Below are positions 23,638-32,653 of a DNA stretch of 37,290 bases, in pieces. Below the pieces are notes generated by a model. The model saw only the letters and a program-made list of their open reading frames with translations, ran no database searches and was not told where the DNA came from. Both the position numbers and the translations under genes were made by a program. The stretch spans positions 1-37,290 of the forward strand of contig CAZFER010000063.1 of the NCBI GenBank assembly GCA_964517495.1, given 5' to 3'. The stretch is from CAZFER01 sp964517495. Lineage in GTDB: Bacteria > Hinthialibacterota > Hinthialibacteria > Hinthialibacterales > Hinthialibacteraceae. Numbering within the stretch: position 1 is the first letter of the stretch; the number at the start of each line of letters is the position of its first letter.

Positions 23638-25185
23638 CTAAAAGCGCATTTTTATTCCGATATTGGGATACTGTTCGTCAGTAATATCCTGCACCCCCCC
23701 AACCAGCGACAGACCATCCCAAATCCGGATCTCAGAAAAAGCATCCAACCGCTCTTTATCCTTGTGAGTGAATCCCAAGCCCTGAATACCAATTAAAAAG
23801 CGGTCAAACAATTGCCAATCAACGCCCGCCCCCACTTCAGACTCAATGATCCCTCCATGCAGAGAAAAAGCGCCTAAACGATAACCAACTTGGGCTTCCA
23901 AATCATTTGATGATCCAAGATTGTTACCCCCGGCAAAGACATATAAATCATCAGACATTTTATATTCGATCCCCAAGTCGGCGCGAATTTGGTTATCGTC
24001 CGAATCAAATCGGGGTTGATCATCAAAATAACGCAGTTCGGTGACAATCGAAAAGCGTTCTGGAAGTCCCGATAATCCGGACACCATTTTTGACGTTTCT
24101 TTAACGGTACTCTTTGTATCGTGGGCGAATTCTGTATCATAAATTAACTGATGAGCCAATCCTTCGCCTTCTTGAAATTGCTTCAGGATTTCGTCAATAC
24201 GAGTTGACGCGCTTTTGGCTTTTTCTGAAACCTCGCGAATATTTGAAAATGTTTGATCAATATGGGGGGTGTTTTTATTTACCGTATTATCTAATTTTGC
24301 GATCAGGTTGTTTGCCCGTTTAATGGAATCATTCAAATTCACGGAAAATGATTTCAATTGAGCCGACATGTCTTTTATATCGCCTCCCACATTTTGGCGC
24401 ATTTCTTCACTCAAGGCAGAAGCATTGTCGAAGGTTTTCCTGGCAAAGACGATGGTTTCCTTGATTTGTTGCCGATTATCTGCCAGTAAGCCTCGCCCTT
24501 CCTCAACAAACAACTCTGCTGTTGCCATCAATGAATTCAAATGAGCCGAGGCGATCTCCACATTGGACATGATGCGATCCAATCGTTCTTGTTGACCACC
24601 AATCATACGGTTTAAATTCTCTGAAAAAATTTCGAGATTGGCAATCAGATGTATTATGTTTCTTTGTAATTCTTTATCTCCGAATATGGTGTTGAATGAT
24701 TCCAGAGTTTCTTTTACCTGGTCTGATAATTCAGTTGCGCTTTGGATAACCCGGTCCAGTTCCTGCGGTCCCTGGCCATGAATTTTGGTAGGCGGGGGAT
24801 CGTTTTCTTGCGTTACGGGGATGGCTTTCTCGCCACTTCCGTATCCGATTTCTATATATTTTTCACCCATCATTCCTTGAGTTTGAATGGACGCAATGGA
24901 GTCTTTTGAAATAATGGCGTCTTCAGATACTTTAACCTTGACCACCACATAATGTTCCTGTGTTGGGCTATAAATGGTGATTGGAGATATTTCAGCCACT
25001 TCTCCAACATCATAACCCGCTTGTTTTACTGGTGCTCCTTCATCCAACGTACCTACACCGCGAAAGTAAATTGTGTAAGTGTCAAACGAGCGGTTTAGAA
25101 AAAACGAGCCCATGTTGATAGTGAAATAGAAAAACACCCCAAATACAATCATCACAAATAAACCCAGGATCGCTTCTTTGCTCAT
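23638..25185 (-). CDS. mlaD: MlaD-like MCE protein with long coil and C-terminal outer-membrane-barrel-like domain
   Basis: A 515-residue protein, far longer than the ~180-residue MlaD of E. coli. One N-terminal membrane helix (~5-26) is followed by an MCE domain (about 36-113; FRGVGTLDEGAPVKQAGYDVGEV, IQTQGMMGEKYIEIGYG), a Pro-rich linker, and about 220 residues of predominantly helical, repeat-poor sequence. From ~377 to the end there are about ten short amphipathic strands (e.g. LYVFAGGNNL, LEAQVGYRLG, LIGIQGLGF) and the last residue is Phe, a signature of outer-membrane barrels. This suggests one chain that reaches from inner to outer membrane, as reported for MlaD of Veillonella parvula. 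It is the last gene of trxB-mlaEFD. Confidence 0.85.
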   Translation of the reverse strand: MSKEAILGLFVMIVFGVFFYFTINMGSFFLNRSFDTYTIYFRGVGTLDEGAPVKQAGYDVGEVAEISPITIYSPTQEHYVVVKVKVSEDAIISKDSIASIQTQGMMGEKYIEIGYGSGEKAIPVTQENDPPPTKIHGQGPQELDRVIQSATELSDQVKETLESFNTIFGDKELQRNIIHLIANLEIFSENLNRMIGGQQERLDRIMSNVEIASAHLNSLMATAELFVEEGRGLLADNRQQIKETIVFARKTFDNASALSEEMRQNVGGDIKDMSAQLKSFSVNLNDSIKRANNLIAKLDNTVNKNTPHIDQTFSNIREVSEKAKSASTRIDEILKQFQEGEGLAHQLIYDTEFAHDTKSTVKETSKMVSGLSGLPERFSIVTELRYFDDQPRFDSDDNQIRADLGIEYKMSDDLYVFAGGNNLGSSNDLEAQVGYRLGAFSLHGGIIESEVGAGVDWQLFDRFLIGIQGLGFTHKDKERLDAFSEIRIWDGLSLVGGVQDITDEQYPNIGIKMRF

Positions 25186-25197
25186 GGCTTCCTCGTC

Positions 25198-26025
25198 TTA
25201 CATATTCGCTAATGGCCCATCTGATTTTCCTTGAATGAATTGTTGCAACAACTCATCATCGCTGGCTCGAATCTCTTCAGGTGTTCCATCAAAGATTATT
25301 TTCCCTTCGAATAACATTGCCATTTTAGTGGCAACCTTAAAAGCACTGGCCATATCATGTGTAATGACGATCGACGTGACATTTAATTGATGCGCCAAAC
25401 TATTGATCAACTCATTGATGGCATCAGAGGTCACCGGGTCCAAACCCGTTGTCGGCTCATCATAAAGTATGATTTTAGGCTTTTGAATAATGGCCCGTGC
25501 CAGTCCCACTCGTTTTCTCATACCGCCTGAAAGTTCAGACGGCATTTTATTCAAAATATCACCAAGCCTCACTAACCTCAACACTTCGACGACTCGGTCA
25601 CGTATTTCGTTTTCTTTGTATTCCCCTTCTTCATAAAGGGGGAAACCGACGTTCTGTAAGACGTTCAAAGAATCAAATAAAGCCGCATTTTGGAATAATA
25701 CTCCAATTTTTCTTCGGACATCGAACAATTGCTTTTCATTGTAACGGGAGATTTCTTCTCCTTCGAGATATATCAATCCTTGATCAGGTTGCATTAAACC
25801 GCAAATATGCTTCAGCAGGACACTTTTTCCTTCTCCACTGCGTCCCATAACAACCCGGGTTTCACCCGCTTGAATATCCAAATTTGCACCGGCAAGAATT
25901 TGCTTACCTCCTAACCGTTTATGAATATTCTCTAACCGGACCATTGCTTCATGAGATGTATCCTGGGAAAGAGGAGATTCTAAAACGGCGGAAGGCTCTT
26001 GGCCTACAAAATTTGAATGATCCAT
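25198..26025 (-). CDS. mlaF: MlaF-like ABC transporter ATPase
   Basis: A 275-residue ABC ATPase. Walker A is GRSGEGKS (61-68), the signature is LSGGMRKRVGLARAI and Walker B is IILYDEPTTGLDP. GRSGEGKS and the 'MRKRVGLARAI' signature are typical of the MCE-associated Mkl/MlaF/Ttg2A subfamily. The first ~28 residues precede the usual start. The gene overlaps the mlaE stop by 22 bases. Together with the permease and MlaD it should drive lipid transport between membranes; direction is not decidable from sequence. Confidence 0.92.
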   Translation of the reverse strand: MDHSNFVGQEPSAVLESPLSQDTSHEAMVRLENIHKRLGGKQILAGANLDIQAGETRVVMGRSGEGKSVLLKHICGLMQPDQGLIYLEGEEISRYNEKQLFDVRRKIGVLFQNAALFDSLNVLQNVGFPLYEEGEYKENEIRDRVVEVLRLVRLGDILNKMPSELSGGMRKRVGLARAIIQKPKIILYDEPTTGLDPVTSDAINELINSLAHQLNVTSIVITHDMASAFKVATKMAMLFEGKIIFDGTPEEIRASDDELLQQFIQGKSDGPLANM

Positions 26026-26825
26026 GACGTTAATATAAAGTTAGCAATTAGAATTAAGATCGATGCCATCACAACGGATTCAGTGGTAGCCCGGCCCACA
26101 CCCTGTGCGCCAAACCCTGTTTGAAATCCTTTGTAACATCCTACAATAGCGACGATCATCCCGAAAAAAATGGTTTTAAAAAGCCCACTGTAATAATCCT
26201 TGGGTTTCAACCATTTCCATATATTCTCTTCATACAAACCAGGTGTGATATCCAATATTAACACCCCGACAATAAAGCCACCTCCTATACCAACGCCAAT
26301 AGCCAAAACAGTCAAGGCAGGGAACATAAAAGTCGAGGCAATAAAGCGGGGAACGACCAGATAACTGATAGGATTGGTTCCCAATGTTTTCAACGCATCG
26401 ATCTGCTCAGTCACTTTCATTGTTCCTATTTCGGCGGTGATTCCGGCGGCCACCCTGCCCGCAAGCACCACAGAGGTTAAAACCGGCCCGATTTCACGGG
26501 CAAAACTAATGGCAGAGATTCCACTTGAATAAACCTTCATACCAAGCGGCTTTAGTTGCACTCCTGTTTGTAAAACCAAAACCATCCCGGTAAACGTGGC
26601 CGTCAAGAGGGCGATTGGAATAGACATAATACCTATGCTGACCATCTGATCGAGCGTAAGCCGTATACGAAAAGGGCGTTGGAAGCATAACGCAAGGGTT
26701 TGTAAAAATAGACCACTTAGCTGTCCCACCCTCTCGAATGCTTGAATCGTGGCAGTCCCTAATTTAGACAGCCACGATTCTGGACGGGTTAATTCAATCC
26801 CCTGAGACGTACTTTTAGTAACCAT
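26004..26825 (-). CDS. mlaE: MlaE-like permease of the MCE transporter
   Basis: A 273-residue permease of the MlaE family. After about 60 hydrophilic residues come five to six hydrophobic segments. The conserved core SAISFAREIGPVLTSVVLAGRVAAGITAEIGTMKVTEQIDAL contains the 'E.GP.l....aGR..a...AE.G.M...EQ.DAL' motif. A second motif, GFGAQGVGRATTESVV, is near the C terminus. It overlaps mlaF. The trxB stop is 24 bases upstream, so the four genes look like one transcription unit. Confidence 0.92.
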   Translation of the reverse strand: MVTKSTSQGIELTRPESWLSKLGTATIQAFERVGQLSGLFLQTLALCFQRPFRIRLTLDQMVSIGIMSIPIALLTATFTGMVLVLQTGVQLKPLGMKVYSSGISAISFAREIGPVLTSVVLAGRVAAGITAEIGTMKVTEQIDALKTLGTNPISYLVVPRFIASTFMFPALTVLAIGVGIGGGFIVGVLILDITPGLYEENIWKWLKPKDYYSGLFKTIFFGMIVAIVGCYKGFQTGFGAQGVGRATTESVVMASILILIANFILTSWIIQIL

Positions 26826-26849
26826 ATGATTTTTTTGTCTCTAACGCAT

Positions 26850-27809
26850 TCATGACGCCGGCGCTGCTTTGGATTCGCTCTCTTTTAACTCATCGATGTA
26901 TTTGATGGCCGCAATCGCTGCTGTGACTCCATCACCACTTGAACTCGCCAATTGTTTTGACGCATTAATACGGCAATCTCCACAGGCATAGATGCCTTTT
27001 TGAGAGGTATTCATCCACAAATCGACTTTTATAAGGTTATGATCATCCATTTCCACCAAATCTTTAACCAAACTTGTGTTTGGAATATGGCCGACAAAGA
27101 TAAACACGCCATCAGTGGGATGTTCTCTTGTTTCATCTGAATGGACATTTTTCAGGGTAACGCTTTCAACTTTGCCATTGCTTTTAATCTCTGTGACCAC
27201 CGTATCCCAGATAAACTTGATTTTCTCATTCTTGAAAGCGCGTTCTTGAATAATCTTGCTAGCCCGCAATTCATCTCTACGATGAACGATAGTAACACTT
27301 GAGGCGTAACGGGTTAAGAATAACCCTTCTTCTACCGCAGCATCACCACCACCGACTACGATTACATCCTTCTCTTTAAAGAATGCACCATCGCAGGTTG
27401 CACAATAGGAAACTCCTGTTCCAACATTTTTATCTTCGCCTGGAACATTTAATTTCCGAGGATCTGCTCCCATTGCACATATAACAGTAGGAGTAATGTA
27501 TTCTTTTTTGTCAGCAACCACCACGTATCGGTCATTCTCGGTTTTCCGGAGCTCTTGGACTGTGGCGCTTTTTACTTGTGCACCAAATTTTTCCGCTTGC
27601 TTTCGAAACAGATTAGCTAATTCTGGACCAGAAATTCCATCCGGGAAACCGGGATAGTTTTCAACGGCTTCGGTTAAAGCGATTTGCCCACCCGTTGGTC
27701 CTTTTTCAAATACCAATGTATTAAGTTGTCCTCGAGCAGCATACAAGGCTGCCCCCAAACCGGCTGGTCCGGCTCCGATGATTATACAGTCAAAAATATT
27801 TTCAGACAT
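26850..27809 (-). CDS. trxB: Thioredoxin-disulfide reductase
   Basis: A 319-residue low-molecular-weight TrxB. FAD-binding GAGPAGLGA (12-20), redox Cys pair C136-A-T-C139 followed by DGAFF, a second dinucleotide-binding site (VIVVGGGDAAVEEGLFL), HRRDELRAS for NADPH selection and the C-terminal GIYACGDCRINASKQLASSSGDG FAD loop are all present. It reduces thioredoxin with NADPH. The gene leads the operon into mlaEFD; no functional link is known, so the linkage may simply be a shared promoter. Confidence 0.93.
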   Translation of the reverse strand: MSENIFDCIIIGAGPAGLGAALYAARGQLNTLVFEKGPTGGQIALTEAVENYPGFPDGISGPELANLFRKQAEKFGAQVKSATVQELRKTENDRYVVVADKKEYITPTVICAMGADPRKLNVPGEDKNVGTGVSYCATCDGAFFKEKDVIVVGGGDAAVEEGLFLTRYASSVTIVHRRDELRASKIIQERAFKNEKIKFIWDTVVTEIKSNGKVESVTLKNVHSDETREHPTDGVFIFVGHIPNTSLVKDLVEMDDHNLIKVDLWMNTSQKGIYACGDCRINASKQLASSSGDGVTAAIAAIKYIDELKESESKAAPAS

Positions 27810-28190
27810 GATTGCTTCCTCTTCTCTTAATGATAAATTCGCTTTTCTATTATTTTAATCGGAGGTTTACATTTCCATAAAGGATAGCCATTATTTAAAT
27901 CAATGCAAAATACACCAAACCATTTTCTTTGTTTGAATCTTGTGTAACAAGTGGATGAATTATATAGATTTGGCTCTTTTGAAAATCTTTTAGCTAATCG
28001 TATAAAATTTTCGATTACCAAGAGTAAGTGTTAAGGTTTTCTATCAGAAATTATTGAAGTTTGTAACTCTCCGGTAGGATTTAGTGTAATATAAAGGTAT
28101 AATTATGTTTAAAAATGTGCTAAGTTTCATTGATTTTATAGCAGTTTATCGATCAAATTGTAAACGTTTTTTATGTATTTGGATGGTAAA
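27810..28190. other. Divergent intergenic region between trxB and the lipoprotein gene
   Basis: About 380 AT-rich bases hold the promoters for two divergent units. TATAAT at 28098-28103 is a good plus-strand -10, although the -35 (TAGGAT, 28075-28080) is poor. A minus-strand frame of 64 codons at 27827-28021 has no ribosome binding site and composition like the background, so it is not called. No tRNA, hairpin or repeat stands out. Confidence 0.4.
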
Positions 28191-29165
28191 ATGAACATTT
28201 TTCTTCATGCGGATATTCGACGGTATACTCTCGCACTTATTTTGAATGTTGTTATAACTCTTTTGTTTACCGGGTGCATGACAACAAATGAGGCAAAGAA
28301 TTCTCAGTTCACTTCCAAACGTTCGATAAAAGAAGCGGATAGATTTTTTGAATTGGAGGAATACCGGGCAGCATTGACACAATATTCAGGCTATCTCTAC
28401 TCGCCTTTTACCAACAAGGAAGAACTACCTTATGTACGCTATAAAGTCGGCTTTTGCCACTATTTATTGGGGCAATATGATGATGCCTATCTAACCTTCA
28501 AAACACTCCTGGATAATTATCCTCAGTATCAATATGCATCTGAGGCTCGGGAATTAATGCAGAAATGTGAGAATAAAATCAAGGAACGCAACCAGCAATT
28601 TGCTCAGGAACAAAATTCATTAATCAGAAAAATTCAACAATTTGAAAAATTTGTCAAAGAATCACCCGACAATCCAAATTATCATTTTCAACTCGGCAAC
28701 TTATTTTGGGATGCTGGCTATTATCAAAAGGCAATTGATGAATATGCCAAAGCAGCGACACTCGATCCAACCTTTTTGGAAGAAGGTACACTTCGTCAAC
28801 GTGTCCGGATTACTGAAAGAGGAGAATTTGTATTACGGGATCCCATCTTGGATTATGATAAACAGGAACCCGTACGAGTAACTCGCTTGGATAAAGAAAT
28901 CGTCCGTCGCAGAAATAGTTTTCTGGGTGATTTTGAAGCCATTCGAGTTAGCGGGACGGTGGAAAACGAAGGATTACAAGATGTTAGTTACGTTTATCTC
29001 GAAGTAACCATTTATGATTTTTATGATTCCGTGCAGGGAACTCAAGTCGTTCAAATTGGTAGACTTAACGCAGGTGGTGATAGAAAATTTTCGGTTATGT
29101 TCAACCAATTTAGCGGAATGGCGATTGATATACGCAAAGTCACAGCTAAAGTTTTTTATGATTGA
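28191..29165 (+). CDS. TPR lipoprotein with FxLYD-like C-terminal domain
   Basis: About 324 residues. ATG 28191 is chosen because GGATGG lies upstream; the ATG at 28173 has no site. The signal ends in the lipobox LFTGC, so the mature protein is a lipoprotein. Two or more tetratricopeptide units follow (ADRFFELEEYRAALTQYSGY; VGFCHYLLGQYDDAYLTFKTLL; FQLGNLFWDAGYYQKAIDEY). The C-terminal ~75 residues (VSGTVENEGLQDVSYVYLEV, then TIYDFYDS) are FxLYD-like. It is 28 bases upstream of two secretin genes, so a pilotin- or assembly-like role is plausible by context. Confidence 0.75.
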   Translation: MNIFLHADIRRYTLALILNVVITLLFTGCMTTNEAKNSQFTSKRSIKEADRFFELEEYRAALTQYSGYLYSPFTNKEELPYVRYKVGFCHYLLGQYDDAYLTFKTLLDNYPQYQYASEARELMQKCENKIKERNQQFAQEQNSLIRKIQQFEKFVKESPDNPNYHFQLGNLFWDAGYYQKAIDEYAKAATLDPTFLEEGTLRQRVRITERGEFVLRDPILDYDKQEPVRVTRLDKEIVRRRNSFLGDFEAIRVSGTVENEGLQDVSYVYLEVTIYDFYDSVQGTQVVQIGRLNAGGDRKFSVMFNQFSGMAIDIRKVTAKVFYD

Positions 29166-29193
29166 TAACTTTAATCGAATAATACAGGAAAAA

Positions 29194-30294
29194 ATGAAAC
29201 GGTTCAATTCACTTAACCAAATCGTTCGAGCTTTTTTACTTATCAGCCTATGCATGTTCTTTTGTTTTGCTGAAAAATCAAACGCGCAATACACACGAGA
29301 TGGAAAAAGCGGGCAATTGCAGAATTTTGACAAATTTTATGAAGCATTGAAAAATGATCCCAATCTACCCACACAGATCATTTTTGAAATCAATATATTT
29401 GAAGTGATCCTAAAAGATACGACTGATATTGGTTTTGTTTATGATGTCCTTGGTGATTTTGGCCGGATAGAGGGAACCAATCTGGCGGGTGATCCAAGTG
29501 TGGAGAGTAATTTAGGGGTGCTTAGCCCTGGCAATCGCAATGAACTTCTTCCGTCAGGTGCTAACATTGTTTCACGTATTTTCGAAGACAAAGATGGCGA
29601 ATTGCTTGCCATTATCCAAGCCCTGGCTGAAGATCAAGTGGCTAAAATACACGCAAATCCAATCATCCTCGCGGTCGCAGGTGTTCCTGTTAATTTGGAA
29701 TCAGGTGATGATATACCTTATCTTGAACGAACCAGCCTTCAGGATAACGACACGTTTGCTTCCACCTATCGAAAAACCGGCGTCAACATAGAATTAAATT
29801 CCCTGATTGAATATTCTGAAACTGATATTGAAGAGAAAAAGCCATTTATTAGAGTGACGCTCACTGCCGATTTGTCGAGTGTGACTCGTTACCGCGAAGA
29901 GCAGGGATTTGCTCAGCCAATTGTGGATTCCAGGAACTATAGCTCCACCTTTTATTTGCTGGATAATCAAGCTGTTTTGCTCGCCGGGCTTTTCAAGGAT
30001 TCAAAGGGAGACCGGGGAAGGGAGATACCGATTCTTCGCGATATTCCCTTATTAGGCCGCCTGTTTCGCAGCACATCCACAGAGAGTACGTTGTCGCAGT
30101 TCTTTATTATGATACGTCCATCGATTTTTGATGTTTGGGGACCTGGTGTTCACGGTGATATGATTACCCCAAAACAAAATTTCGAGAAAATCGGTGAAAT
30201 TATTGAAAAGAAAACCCGGGAAAAAGAAACGGGTAAAAGCCCCTTTGAAGAATTTCGTGAAATCTTTTTGGATAGTTCCTCTGTGAAGAAATAA
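29194..30294 (+). CDS. Short secretin-domain protein A
   Basis: About 366 residues from ATG 29194 (ACAGGA upstream; the frame is open further back but those codons overlap the lipoprotein gene). A signal peptide is followed by residues IIFEINIFEVILKDTTDIGF, ANPIILAVAGVPVNLESGDDIPY, GVNIELNSLIEY and the secretin signature REIPILRDIPLLGRLFRSTS with FIMIRPSIFD. This is the core secretin domain of type II/III secretion and type IV pilus outer-membrane channels. N0/N1 ring domains seen in GspD and PilQ are missing. It overlaps the next, similar gene by one base. Confidence 0.8.
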   Translation: MKRFNSLNQIVRAFLLISLCMFFCFAEKSNAQYTRDGKSGQLQNFDKFYEALKNDPNLPTQIIFEINIFEVILKDTTDIGFVYDVLGDFGRIEGTNLAGDPSVESNLGVLSPGNRNELLPSGANIVSRIFEDKDGELLAIIQALAEDQVAKIHANPIILAVAGVPVNLESGDDIPYLERTSLQDNDTFASTYRKTGVNIELNSLIEYSETDIEEKKPFIRVTLTADLSSVTRYREEQGFAQPIVDSRNYSSTFYLLDNQAVLLAGLFKDSKGDRGREIPILRDIPLLGRLFRSTSTESTLSQFFIMIRPSIFDVWGPGVHGDMITPKQNFEKIGEIIEKKTREKETGKSPFEEFREIFLDSSSVKK

Positions 30295-31436
30295 TGGAAA
30301 AAACAGCGAATAGACATATGGGTAATCGACTACATTTTTTAAACCGGAAAATGAAATGGGATTATTTCGTGATTTTAATCCTTGCTATTTTTGGTGTGTT
30401 GTTATTGGGGATGGGCCAAATCGTTGCTTCATTCGCCGGTGAAGCACCAAAACCAAAGGAACCCACTTCAAAAAAGCAGATTGAGATTGCAGCCACCATC
30501 TACGAGTTTCGCCTCGAAAGCGAAAAGCAACTTGGAATTTTTTATCAATACAACCGTAGTTCCGGATCGTTTCAGGATAGCGATGTTTTTCTACCTGGAA
30601 CTGAAAATGTGAGAGAGCAACCTCTACAAGGTTTGGATCTGACCGGTAGTTTTGCCAAATTGAGCTATGGCTCCATCGACTTTAATATAAAAACCGCTAT
30701 CGAAGAGGGACGAGCCATGGTCATCAACAATCCAAGGCAATTGGTGGCCGATGGAGAAAGAGCAACGTTGGTTAGTGGAGAAGAAGTTCCCCTGACACGG
30801 CTCGCCAGTATAGCAGGAGATAAAATGAAACTTCAACTTGAATATCGCAAAACAGGGATCAAATTGAATGTTCTCCCCAGAATTTTGCCTGGGAATAATG
30901 TGTTAATGGATTTAGAGGTGGAATCAAGCGAAATTATCCGGCTGGATGTTTTTGACCGTGGTGATGGCCAACGCTTTGAACTCCCTGTGGTCAGTACTCG
31001 TAATGTACGAACCACGGTTGTGGTGCCTACCCAAAAAAGGCTTTATATAGGGGGGTTGTATACCAATAGTGCAAGTGAATTAACCCGGAAAATTCCAGTG
31101 GTGGGGGATTTGCCCGTCATTGGATTCTTTCTCCGTGGTTTTAACAAAAAAATGATCAGAACTGAAACTGTTTTTCAAATAACACCCACTATTAGAAAAC
31201 CCGGTGAGGGAATCAGTGCGGAAGGCTCTATCTTCCGTGAACTTTTGGAACCATATTCCTCTAAAAATGGAGTAAGCCAGCAATCATCCAATATGATTCG
31301 ATCTGCCACTGGGGCAACCTTAATCGACGAAAATGGAAATGTTCCTGAGTCGACTGACGATGATCAGTCAATACAATCCAATATTCCAAGAAAAACCCGC
31401 TCTGGGGCAGGATACCGACCTGGAAGAAACCGTTAA
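30294..31436 (+). CDS. Short secretin-domain protein B
   Basis: A 380-residue protein starting at ATG 30294 with a one-base overlap (TAATG) with the upstream gene; ATG 30351 is an alternative. It has an N-terminal hydrophobic segment (FVILILAIFGVLLLGMG), then IEIAATIYEFRLESEKQLGI, NNPRQLVADGERATLVSGEE, GIKLNVLPRILPGNNVLMDL and the signature RKIPVVGDLPVIGFFLRG, FQITPTIRKP. Like protein A it has the secretin core without large N domains. The Ser/Asn-rich C-terminal ~60 residues are of low complexity. The two may form one hetero-oligomeric pore, by inference. Confidence 0.78.
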   Translation: MEKTANRHMGNRLHFLNRKMKWDYFVILILAIFGVLLLGMGQIVASFAGEAPKPKEPTSKKQIEIAATIYEFRLESEKQLGIFYQYNRSSGSFQDSDVFLPGTENVREQPLQGLDLTGSFAKLSYGSIDFNIKTAIEEGRAMVINNPRQLVADGERATLVSGEEVPLTRLASIAGDKMKLQLEYRKTGIKLNVLPRILPGNNVLMDLEVESSEIIRLDVFDRGDGQRFELPVVSTRNVRTTVVVPTQKRLYIGGLYTNSASELTRKIPVVGDLPVIGFFLRGFNKKMIRTETVFQITPTIRKPGEGISAEGSIFRELLEPYSSKNGVSQQSSNMIRSATGATLIDENGNVPESTDDDQSIQSNIPRKTRSGAGYRPGRNR

Positions 31437-32653
31437 GATAGCGTCCTATTCTCTTTCTGTCTCAATACAATGATTTGATGGAATAGTGCAAGCCAACACC
31501 ATGTAAAGAGTTGGGTGTGAATCGAATGAAGCACTAAACCACAAGCGATAATTATCAAAGAAGTAAGTGTTGCTTTGTATATCCATTCAAAATCGGAAAC
31601 ATCTTTCAATTGAACGGTTTTTTTGAATAATTCAACAATGAACCAGATTACTGTTACAATTCCTGCCAATCCCCGCTCTGCCATTAAAATGAAAAAGGAA
31701 GAAAAATGGGGAACAACTTCGCTGTTATGTTGGGGATATGCCCATTGGGTATAGGCTTCATATTGCCCACAACCCACACCAGCAAATGGATGTTGAATAA
31801 ATGCCATGAGTGAGTAAAAACTATTGGCAATGCGTTCTTTAAAGAATGTATTTTCCAACCACCGGCTAATGTGCTCAATAAGGGTAATGTTTCCAGATGT
31901 TGCGATAAATTGGAATACCCCAACAATAAAAGCAGGTAAACACCATACAATGTGGTTTTTTGAGATCAATCCGTTTGAAAAAGCGGATATTAATAGAACG
32001 ATCAGAATAAATCCTCCGCTTTTTGAACGGCTTGCCAAGGCAATAAACCATAAAACATAGAAAAGGATAACAAGGATGTTTTGTTCGGTAATGCGCATAT
32101 TTTGCTTTGATTTCAATAACAACAGTGGAAGAGACATCGCTACGGCAATGGCATAGAAATTTGGGTTGGAAAAACCGCCGGAAAGAGTTGTATTGCTGGC
32201 ATTAATGAATTGAATGATCGACATAAATGCCATGATAATCAGTACGCCATATACGCTAGACAGCACTAAAGTGGCTCGTTTATTTGTATTTACAGTTTCA
32301 GTGATACAAAATGCCGCAGCAAGATATCCAAATGAAATTAAAGCGCATTTTAAGGCTTCCAACGGATTGATGCTGAATGGGACGGAGATGAATCCACTGA
32401 GAGCGATTAAACTCAATGGAATCCACGAGTTATTTACTCCCTTCTTGTTTTCCAGCATGAAACGAATGGTCATTCCCATCAGAAACAAGCCTAAAACCAC
32501 ATGATTGATTCCCCAACTTGATCCAAACAAGTCTATATGTACATAATCCATCCCTGAAAAGAGAAAGAGCATGAATATAGCAAATGATGGAAACGCACTA
32601 AATATCAATGAACAAAAGAGTAACAATAAATAAAATAACGCTTGGTGTAACAT
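31433..32653 (-). CDS. O-antigen ligase/polymerase-like membrane protein
   Basis: A 406-residue polytopic protein with about eleven hydrophobic segments. GVGCGQYEAYTQWAYPQHNS followed by HFSSFFILMAERGLAGIV is the large-loop signature of the O-antigen ligase/Wzy_C family (H-N then E-x-G-x-x-G). Such enzymes transfer or polymerise surface polysaccharide units. The 3' end overlaps the 3' end of secretin B by four bases. The ATG at 32653 has only a weak ribosome binding site. Confidence 0.82.
   Translation of the reverse strand: MLHQALFYLLLLFCSLIFSAFPSFAIFMLFLFSGMDYVHIDLFGSSWGINHVVLGLFLMGMTIRFMLENKKGVNNSWIPLSLIALSGFISVPFSINPLEALKCALISFGYLAAAFCITETVNTNKRATLVLSSVYGVLIIMAFMSIIQFINASNTTLSGGFSNPNFYAIAVAMSLPLLLLKSKQNMRITEQNILVILFYVLWFIALASRSKSGGFILIVLLISAFSNGLISKNHIVWCLPAFIVGVFQFIATSGNITLIEHISRWLENTFFKERIANSFYSLMAFIQHPFAGVGCGQYEAYTQWAYPQHNSEVVPHFSSFFILMAERGLAGIVTVIWFIVELFKKTVQLKDVSDFEWIYKATLTSLIIIACGLVLHSIHTQLFTWCWLALFHQIIVLRQKENRTLS

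Noticed and set aside
27827..28021. A 64-codon minus-strand frame upstream of trxB.
   Set aside because: TTG start without a ribosome binding site and composition like AT-rich intergenic DNA.
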